Below, in pieces: positions 55,974 to 64,000 of a stretch of 64,000 nucleotides of DNA. Source of the stretch: Xanthostigma xanthostigma (taxonomy: Eukaryota; Arthropoda; Insecta; Raphidioptera; Raphidiidae). Below the pieces are notes generated by a model. The model searched no databases, had not been told where the DNA came from, and was given only the letters and a program-made list of their open reading frames with translations. Positions within the stretch are counted from its first letter, which is position 1. Each line of letters opens with the position of its first letter. The stretch spans positions 34,566,001-34,630,000 of the forward strand of contig OY754466.1 in assembly GCA_963575645.1 (NCBI GenBank). Reading direction: 5' to 3'. The translations under genes and the position numbers were made by a program.

Positions 55974-56552
55974 ATTCTGATATCGCGTGAGGTGACGCAG
56001 GTAATGGCTAGTATTCAATATGATATTTGCTATTCGTTGCCATGATTACCTAAGTAATATTATGTTCACGTCATGTAAAAGTTAATCAAAGCATGCCGAA
56101 CTAGTTTATTTCTGCGACAGATTCATAAAACAAAAGAGCGGCTGATTTTTTTTTGTTTTCAAAATATTTCCGAAACTCTAAAGTTTAGAAAAAATGTTTT
56201 TAACGAAACTTTCTTGAAACAATAAAAAGAATAATAAGCCGTTATGAAAATTATACCATTATTATATAAAAAACACCGTTATAGCATATATATCTTCTGA
56301 ATATGCGCCGATTTTTCCCAAAAACAATAAGGTTCTTCATATTTGCATACCAAACATCCTCCCAAAATTTTGTTTCAATGCGCCCATCCGTTTGACGTGT
56401 ATCGTGTTCACAAACTAACAGACGCACAGAGTTTTTTCAAAAATATGTTTTTTTGAATTCGGAGGACCTCAAAACGAAAAATATTGTAAACTTTTTGAAA
56501 AGTGATTTTTGACCTAAACTAGTACCATTCCCCACTTGTAGGTTGGAATGGT
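55974..56552 (+). repeat. RF1 copy D
   Basis: Has the RF1 interior (GACGCAGGTAATGGCTAGTA; ATGCGCCGATTTTTCCCAAA) and the intact terminal hairpin CATTCCCCACTTGTAGG / GTTGGAATGG. The CCATTCCAAC left end is missing. Confidence 0.7.
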
Positions 56553-56771
56553 AAAATATATATATATATTGCAGTAACACGGTTAAGTGTGAACGAAGAC
56601 AATCCTAGTTCCGTTTTTGTAGACACCAATAACTAAAGGCTTCCACAGACTAAAGCGGGATATTTTAGAGGGTTTATTTTAAGGTCAGAGAAAACTTCAT
56701 ACCCACAAAAAAGTCTCATGGGTCTTCGAGCACCGATGCATCAATGTGTATAACCTATTAGTTTAAGCTCC
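56553..56771. other. Short spacer
   Basis: Nothing recognised. Confidence 0.4.
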
Positions 56772-58008
56772 CATGACACAAAAAGTTACCCCAAAGAACA
56801 CATCAAAATTTTAAAGTGAAAATGGCTGCAAAACATGTCAGAAACATGTTACGCCCGCCAGACAAGTAAAAATTTGTTAATTGTTATTTTTTATGAATTT
56901 TTAAATTTAAAAAAAAAACCTGATTTTACTTTCCAAAACACCTGCTTGAAGTTTATACAATTTGTAGAAAATAATGTACCATTTTTGAAAAAATTGGTCT
57001 GGCTGACAATTTTTGTTAATAAGCTAGCCAGACTCCATTTGTCATAAACTATTTTTTTTATGAAAATACATTTCATAACACCTCCTTGAATTTTTTTTTA
57101 AATAAAGTTTAAGATCTCTTCTATCTAATACAACTGGTCTGGCTGACAATTTTTGTTAATAAATTGGTGAGACTTCATTTGTTATAAAATTTTTTGTTTA
57201 TGAAGTATATAAAAGGAATCTACCGTATTAATTTAGAATAAAAAAAAAATTTTTTTTTAATTATACCATATTTTTTTTTATGAAAAAATATGGTATAATC
57301 TCGTTGCTAACTAGAAAAAAAAAAATTTTTTTATACTAAATTAATACGGTAGATCCCTTTTATATACTTTAATACATTTTTCATCAAAATATTGTTTTTT
57401 ACCATGCCAGATTCAATTTTTAAGCGCCGTGACAGCGTTTTTTTATAAACAAATGAGCTTTTACAAGGGCCGTGTCAAAACACCACCTTAATTTTTTTCT
57501 GAAAGAAGGTTTGACATCTATTTTATGCATAAAAATTGGTCTGTCAGCGAAAAAATGTTTTTTACTATGACAGACTTCATAAACAAAAAATTTTATAACA
57601 AATGAAGTCTGTCCAATTTATTAACAAAAATTGTCAGGCAGACCAGTTGTATTAGATAGAAGAGATCTTAAACTTTATTTTAAAAAAAATTCAAGGAGGT
57701 GTTATGAAATGTATTTTCATAAAAAAAATAGTTTGTAACAGATGAAGTCTGGCTAGCTTATTAACAAAAATTGTCAGCTAGACCAATTTTTTCAAAAATG
57801 GTACATTATTTACTACAAATTGTATAAATTTCAAGCAGGTTTTTTGGAAAGTAAAATCATGTTTTTTTTTAAATTTCAAAAATTCATAAAAAATAACAAT
57901 TAACAAATTTTTACTTGTCTGGCGGGCGTAACATGTTTCTGACATGTTTTTCAGCCATTTTCACTTTATAATTTTGAGGTGTTCTTTGGGGTAACTTTTT
58001 GTGTCATG
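56772..58008. mobile_element. 1.24-kb palindromic element
   Basis: Starts CATGACACAAAAAGTTACCC and ends with the complement. Arms of about 430 bp carry matching blocks, for example TAACATGTTTCTGACATG and CATGTCAGAAACATGTTA. The phrase GGTCTGGCTGACAATTTTTG recurs within each arm and partly in the centre (GGTCTGTCAGCG), as internal repeats. A second palindrome (57200-57370, GGAATCTACCGTATTAATTT against AAATTAATACGGTAGATCCC) sits off-centre. No coding content. Superfamily unknown. Confidence 0.85.
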
Positions 58009-58242
58009 TATGCATTTAATAAGTCATGTATGTAATAGTTTCAAAGAATGCACTATATACTGTTTATTGTGAAATGTGTTGCATGGTTCGTAAGTCAAAT
58101 GCAACATAATAAACAGCTTGTTCCGGTCCACGCGAAGGTTAAATATGATTGAATATGATATAAATTCATGTGCATGCATAGGTGAAATGCATCGTAAACA
58201 TGCGTCTTATTTTCCTTTGCATAACATTGCACAGTGTAGATA
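58009..58242. other. Short spacer
   Basis: Nothing recognised. Confidence 0.4.
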
Positions 58243-58650
58243 CTAGTGATGTAACAAATGTCAATTTTTAGACACTCGTGAATGCGAATATCTGTCGCCG
58301 ATATTCGCGAATGCGAATATTCAGCTTTCAAACCTGGTATCATTTATCCAAAGTCAAAATTTGACAACTGATTGGCCGCGCAACTCGCACGCACACGTTT
58401 GTAGTGGTTGTGGGTACTAGGTAACCTATCGTTAAGTAAAGGCTGCTAAAAAATATAATTACCTTAAGGAAAAAATTGAGTTTTTTCAATAAAGGAGAAC
58501 GTTAAGAAATTAATATTTTTTGCCTTACATAATAACATTATTTTCACATTTAAAAAAAAATCTGATAATAATATTTGCATGAATCTTGCGATTGCGAATG
58601 TCAAAAAATATGCAAATATTGGAAAATGCGAATATTCGTTACATCACTAG
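58243..58650. mobile_element. hAT-type MITE, 408 bp
   Basis: Starts CTAGTGATGTAACAAATG and ends CGTTACATCACTAG. Flanks TGTAGATA (58235-58242) and TATAGATA (58651-58658) agree at 7 of 8 positions. Subterminal GCGAATATTCG-type words recur on both sides. No transposase. Confidence 0.88.
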
Positions 58651-59354
58651 TATAGATACCATCTTTACCGATGCAATTGCATTGTCCATAATTAAGCAAT
58701 GCATTTCATGCTACATAAAAAATATGTTTTCTTTTCCAATGCTCACCGGCCATTTAGCGTTTTGCTCTATTTGTTCTGTCATTATAATCAAATACATGGG
58801 ATAAGTTTTAATAACGCAACTTGGCAAAAAATATCTTTGGACCTAAACCAAATGAAGTATACTACAAATGATGATCTTTTTTAATTAAAATACCCCCCGT
58901 GATTTGCAGTTAGTTTAAATGTTCATAAATTCAGTTAAATAACGAGAAAAAACAAAGAATCTTTAAAATTGTTTTTTGAACAACCCCCTATAAAATAGCT
59001 ACGTTTCATGCCTTTTTATCGGTTGTTAAATTACCCTTTTTCGTATTAGTGCGTAAAGTAAAACAAAAGTAATTCGATTTTACCAATCCAATCGTAATAT
59101 CTCTGTCCGTTGCCATTAAAATCTATATGAGCTACAGAAACAAGCATATAGTAAGCGTTGCCATCGTAAACAATCCACATATAAATTCACTATGGCACAC
59201 TGTCAAAAATATTACAAATGTACTTATTATTATGTCAAAAGTAGCTATTTATAGGGGTATGTGTAAAAAATCTAGTATGTATCTTGCTTGTAACTCGGGT
59301 GGCTGTTAAAACTTGCGAGGGTCCCGTTTTAGCATAATGTCACTTCTCGTGCTC
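58651..59354. other. AT-rich tract, nothing recognised
   Basis: Short open frames (for example 59127-59309) lack splice context and family signature. Confidence 0.4.
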
Positions 59355-59575
59355 TCCAAACATGAATTAGTGAAATTTGCACTAATGCGTAAGTGAAGCT
59401 GTATTCACTTGATAATAATCAGTAATTTTCACAACGAATTAGTGAATTTTCACTGATAAATTTACTCTCTAAAACTGAAATAGTGAAAATGTCACTATTT
59501 GAAAAAGTGAGTTCTGATTCACTTCCGGAATAGTGAATTCATGTAAAATTCACTGTCAGAATAGTGATATCCCTG
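59355..59575. repeat. Dense array of AGTGA/TCACT words
   Basis: About a dozen copies of AGTGA or TCACT, mostly as (A)TAGTGAA or TTCACTA, fall in about 210 bases in both orientations. Some pair locally (TAGTGAAAATGTCACTA; TTAGTGAATTTTCACTG). Similar words reappear near 63690-63780, right of the LINE. Confidence 0.75.
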
Positions 59576-59615
59576 ATTTTCTACGTGTCGCTTGTGGAGC
59601 CTCCATACAGTATAG

Positions 59616-61559
59616 TAGATAGATAGATAACTTCATTGTATATCGCCTTATAAAAAGTGCATACATTGTCAATAAATATATTAAAATTCAGACATCCCAT
59701 AAAAAGGATTGTTTAATAAAAATAATTTTGCAGATCGTGCAAATTTGTTAAAATTGTCCATTTTTTTAATATGTGCGGGTAACTTATTATACAGCAGCGA
59801 TGCAGAACATATAGGACTCTTGATGTTTCTTGAATAATTGTAGTTTTCCACATATATTATGTCATCACGATTTCTTGTAGCGTATTTGTGAACATCTCTG
59901 ACATGCTTATTATTATTTTTCCTTGCAAATAAAACGCAGTGATAAATGTAGATATTGATTGCAGTAAGTATCTGCTTATTCTTAAATGTTGATCTGACTG
60001 ACTCCCGGGGGCCTAAGTTAAATATTAAGCGAAGAATTCGTTTCTGAATAATAAGTACTCTACTTATCTCTGTAGCCCGTCCCCAGATTATGATATTGTA
60101 ACTCATAATTGAATATGCCAAGGCATAATAGACCTGTATAAGTGTTTCGACATTACAGCTTGATTTTAGTCGTTTAATTTGGAAGTAGGATGAATTCAGT
60201 TTTGCACATACGTAATCAATCTGTTTACACCATTTAAGTTTGTCATCTATAAATATACCCAGAAATTTACAATTATTTGCCGTAGTGACTATTTTTTGAT
60301 TGACATTAATATCTATAATATTGTTTGGTATGTTTCTGGTGGAAAATAATAAGATCTGCGTTTTATTTGAATTCATCATTAATTTGTTTGCTATACACCA
60401 CTTATAAACGTCCGCGCAAAGGGTTTGAACCTTCTCCCTGAGGTTTTCTAATGTTTTGGCTGACAGACCAACTGATATGTCATCAGCATAAATGACCAAA
60501 CATTCACTTTTAATAAATTCTGGCATGTCGTTTACATACAAGGAAAATAAAAGAGGACCCAATATGGAGCCCTGCTGAACACCAATGTTATAATTTTTTT
60601 CCGACGAGAATACCCCGTTCACCTTAACAAATGTCTTTCTGTCAGATAAATATGTCTGAATCCATTCTGCACATTTACCTCTAATTCCAAGATAGCTCAG
60701 TTTTTCTAATAAAATACTCACGTCCATGCTATCGAATGCACAAGATAGATCGAACAGGACAAATAGCTGTACAATTTCCGTCATCTAATGATTCATAAAC
60801 ATAGTCCAATAGAGTTATAGAAGCTGTAGTTGTGGATCTCTCTTGACGAAAGCCATGCTGGTGATCGGTGACTATATTATATTTTTCAATATGTCGTAAT
60901 AGTCTTGACTGCATTGTATACTCGGCGATTTTGAAAAAAATTGGCAATAGTGTCACCGGTCTGTAGTTTTCTATTTTATTTTTTGCACTATTTTTAAAAA
61001 TAGTTCTAATTACGGCCACTTTCATCTGTGACGGGAATTTACCTTGTTCAAAAGAAAGATTTAATGTATGTGTTAACTGTTCAACAATGTAGATGTTGCA
61101 TTCTTTAACCACTTTTGTTGTTATCTCATCAATGCCAGTGCTCTTTTTATTGGTTAAATTTAATATTATGTTAAACAGTTCTGCGCATATAATTGGTTCC
61201 AGAAATATTGTTGGATATTGTAGAGACGTGTGCGTGCAGAAAGTGGTATTATTATTGGAGAAGAAAACTTCTCTTTTTTTCAATTTTAGTGGCAAAATAT
61301 TCACTTACATGTTCAGATATTTTTCTAGGATCTTGTTCTATCCGACCATTCATCTCTAGTTCCGCTAGCTCCACACCTTTCTTTTTTCTCCCTAATAGAT
61401 TATTGACCACTTGCCATGTAGCTTTTGATTTATTTTTAGCTGTTAGAATAGCATGTTGTACATACGTAGATTTAGCCTTTTGAACAGTTTGCTTGTACTC
61501 CTTCTTCTTTTGGAGATATAAATCTTTAATAATTAGGCAATTTGTTTCTTTCTTTAAGT
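59616..61559 (-). mobile_element. 5'-truncated LINE (CR1/Jockey group)
   Basis: Minus-strand non-LTR retrotransposon ending in a TATC/GATA microsatellite (59616-59630). It is flanked by AGTATAG on both sides (59609-59615 and 61560-61566), a likely target duplication. It retains the linker, reverse transcriptase and C-terminus of ORF2 and lacks ORF1 and the endonuclease, the usual outcome of incomplete reverse transcription. Confidence 0.85.
59681..61559 (-). pseudogene. LINE reverse transcriptase ORF2, two frameshifts
   Basis: Reading right to left: a linker piece (about 61559-61275: KKEYKQTVQKAKSTYVQHAI, ATWQVVNNLLGRKKKG) stops at FLLQ*. A second frame (61230-60780) gives the RT fingers: KSTGIDEITTKVVKE, NYRPVTLLPIFFKIAE and HQHGFRQERSTTTA. 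A third frame (60784-59681) gives FDLSCAFDSMD (first catalytic Asp), GVQQGSILGPLLFSLYVNDM, the YADD box, and the thumb FLGIFIDDKLKW. It ends with a C-terminal tail finishing in LLNNPFYGMSEF. In an intact element this enzyme copies the element's RNA onto nicked chromosomal DNA. Breaks near 61275 and 60775 make it inactive. CR1/Jockey-group placement rests on overall wording and is moderately sure. Confidence 0.9.
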
Positions 61560-61566
61560 AGTATAG

Positions 61567-63937
61567 GTTGTAAAGTTCCCCGTTGGTTTCACGCCGTGCT
61601 TATGAGACCGGGAAGTTACTTCTTCCTGAACAAATACCAACGCTATTGTTGATATCTGTAGAGGGCAAATTCATTTAATTATTTTCGAAAAAAATGTATT
61701 TCTTTTCTTTTTTTACCTCAAAAACAACATTACTTTTAAATTCAAATTTTATTTAATCAAAATATATTTCAAATCAATTTTATTTATTTTACTTATAACT
61801 AACTTAGCCTAAAATTAATCTTAACTTTTTTAATCTTTTGTTTTCAAAAATTACTTTACAATTTAGTATATTTCCCAGTATTTTTTATAAATTCAAATTA
61901 TTTCTCAACTTTGCTTATTTCAAATTATTTTACAATTTACATATTATATTTCTTTATAATTTAATTTATCTTATAATTTTCCATTTAATATTTAATTAAT
62001 CAAAATATGACTCTATTTTTTCAAAGTAATTTATATACTGCTTCGTTACCTTCGGACTTTGCTAAATTTTTCTATTATTTCATTATTTCTATTCGATATT
62101 ACGCGTTCTCTCTCATTCATTCATTTTAACTTTTATACCATTTTTATATCATCATAATTTCTGTAGTTACCCGATCTTTGTGGGTCTACAATAATACCTT
62201 TTTATATACTTCATAATTTTATAATTTCATCATAATAATTTTTTATAATTGCCCGTCTTTGCGGGTCGACAATTATATACTTTTAATACTTTATAACTTT
62301 TATCATTCATTCTTAATTTTTAGATCAAACGCATTGTTTCCTATATTAATACTTCAATTCTATAAACATTAAGCAAAGTTCGAGTGTAGGAGAAAAAGTA
62401 CATTGAAAACTTTTCTAAACATTATCTTATTCTTTTCAATATAAATATTTGCAAAGTATCGATTTCTTTTGAATTTAACATAAACCAAAATTATCATGTC
62501 ATAAAAAATGAAAATTAATATTCTTTAATTATTTGAAATCAAAATTACATAATTTACTGTGGAGATATATTCTGAACTCCATTTTTTATATTTAATGTAT
62601 TTATAACTTACAACTAATATTATCTTTTATTATTTACAATCCCTTTTGGGGTATATTTACACTGAAACGTTAATATTGATAAGAGAAAAACCATCCAGTC
62701 AATATTAACGGTATTGTTTTATTATTTGTAAAAATTATTTTTGAACGATTTTTTACGTAATAAAAATCTTACCAAACGTACGATTACTTCATAACTTGAG
62801 AACTGATCCATTGATTGGTGATGTTAAATGATAAAATAATTTAATCTTTATACTATTAAAAATATTGTAGCAATTTACTTTTAAACTAAATTAATATTTT
62901 TTCTTTGAGATCGGTTTTGTCTGTTTTTTAAAAGTTTGATCTTTACTCTTTGAAATTGCTTTTCGATCTCCTCGCATTGTGATTTCAAAAATCATTATCA
63001 GTGGCGTTACTTTGCCCCACCTAATTTCGATTTACCAATCAGCTTGGTTCAAACTTTCAAGTTTACAGCAATATCAATCAGAATCAAACTTAGATAACAT
63101 CTTTTTGAAAAGTACATTGTGTTCGTAAACGTAATTAGATTTAATAGCGTTTTGCATTTAGAATACTGAATGTTCAGAAATAAGTGAATTTAATTAATTA
63201 ATATCATTTTACGTTTCGGTTATTCAAAATAATGATTGGGGACAACGCCTGTAATGTCGTCACATTACAAGGTCCTGCAATTCGTTTTGAACGTTTTAGA
63301 TATCCATGCGCAGCTCAATTCTTTGTGAGTAGTAGTTCTTGACTTTTTAGGACAACAAATGTCAAAATGCCATTTGAACGTCTCCAAGAAGTTTCCATAG
63401 ACAATGTCCACTTGAGTATTGTTTTTCTACCGTTAATAAATAATAGTCAATGACATAGGATCATAACTAACAATGAATGAAGGTTATGTTTTTTTGATGC
63501 GAATTCCTAATTCTTTATTTTGTATTAAATTTTTAATCGACTTGTAAAAATATAAAAGTTAATTATACTAGTGAAAGTAACGAATAAATTAAGATTTTAA
63601 AAAATCTGCACTCAAAAAGTTGTTGAGGTCAGATGACATTTAGTGGTCAATTATATATAATTTTTATATTCACTAATTCATATTGTGAGTAATCACTAAT
63701 TCTGCGTGGTACGATTCTAGCATTGGCAAATTAGTAGTAAGTATGCACTTGTAATTAATGACAAAATCACTGATTCAAGTTCAGACAGTGTTAATACCTT
63801 AATTTACGAATGAAATAGATAAACTGCTATTTTTCTAATTTTATATTAATAATTGAAATGCTAAATAGACAAAAGCAATAGTAAGAAAAATCGTACGTAT
63901 GTGTTTTCTTATTACTGTTATCAGGATGAACACGATA
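61567..63937. other. Long AT-rich tract, nothing recognised
   Basis: Very AT-rich, with no splice-bounded exon. CCCGATCTTTGTGGGTCTAC and GCCCGTCTTTGCGGGTCGAC (about 62168 and 62252) are a small internal duplication. AGTGA/TCACT words recur at 63690-63780. Confidence 0.4.
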
Positions 63938-64000
63938 TCTATACTAATATATAAAACTAAAGAGTTTGTTTGGTTGAACGCGCTAATCTCACTAACTACT
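63938..64000 (+). mobile_element. Helitron 5' end, running out of the window
   Basis: After A (63937) the sequence TCTATACTAATATATAAAAC matches the 5' end of the split Helitron at 41108 (minus). It continues GTTTGGTTGAACGCGCTAAT, wording typical of a widespread insect Helitron. The 3' end lies beyond the window. Confidence 0.65.

Noticed and set aside
60729..60784. Overlap of two reverse-transcriptase frames read as programmed frameshifting
   Set aside because: The join falls inside a conserved RT block, and a further break exists near 61275. Ordinary decay of a truncated copy explains it better.

Overview
This is a stretch of an animal nuclear genome, most likely an insect. It is strongly AT-rich. 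It has no operons, Shine-Dalgarno sites or long open frames, and carries CAG|GT and AG splice junctions. Almost everything recognisable is a transposable element of types common in insects: Tc1/mariner, pogo and hAT MITEs, Helitrons, Penelope-like elements, truncated LINEs, and tRNA-derived modules. No order can be named with confidence.

Host genes: I see one convincing coding exon, on the minus strand at 8962-9170. It starts a secreted or membrane protein (67 codons with a signal sequence, consensus acceptor and donor). A richer-GC, apparently single-copy island at 17240-17780 carries a TATA box and a TCAGT initiator on the same strand, about 8.5 kb upstream. The simplest model is a minus-strand gene with its promoter near 17.7 kb, a repeat-filled first intron, its first coding exon near 9 kb, and later exons beyond the left edge. 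No other host exon is well supported.

Layout. 0-6.4 kb: two copies of a 0.6 kb dispersed repeat (RF1), one split by a dead mariner; a LINE 3' tail with target duplication; fold-back MITEs. 6.4-12.2 kb: a duplicated 0.4 kb repeat, one copy holding a hAT MITE; the exon; two palindromic Penelope-like pieces with hammerhead-like cores; a Harbinger-like MITE. 12-19.7 kb: old repeats, a hAT-like element, the candidate promoter, RF1 copy C, and a 762 bp mariner-ended palindrome. 20.4-23.8 kb and 39.15-41.0 kb: three copies of an unusual non-coding element. It combines a pol III tRNA-like unit, a mid hairpin, and a 0.56 kb palindrome made of stem-loops each followed by TTCTGTGC. 25.2-27.1 kb: a 1.9 kb palindrome studded with CATCCG and GGTTGCC motifs. 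31-34 kb: pogo MITE; a 1.23 kb TIR element with five 155 bp tandem units; a palindrome holding a 307 bp Helitron whose empty site survives in the other arm. 41-55 kb: hairpins, hAT and palindromic MITEs, a decayed tRNA-Gly-like sequence. 55.9-61.6 kb: RF1 copy D, a 1.2 kb palindrome, a hAT MITE, a dense array of AGTGA/TCACT words, and a 5'-truncated LINE with a broken reverse transcriptase. The window ends in the 5' end of a Helitron.

The striking theme is the density of long inverted repeats: about ten separate palindromes of 0.15-1.9 kb. Where I compared arms closely (notably 25.25-27.14 kb) they have diverged, which argues against assembly artefacts. The elements do not form a pathway. They are a nested record of insertions in and around what appears to be a host intron. 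The best candidate for something undescribed is the three-copy hairpin-array element with its tRNA-like module. RF1, H1, DR1, DR2 and F are names used only in this annotation.
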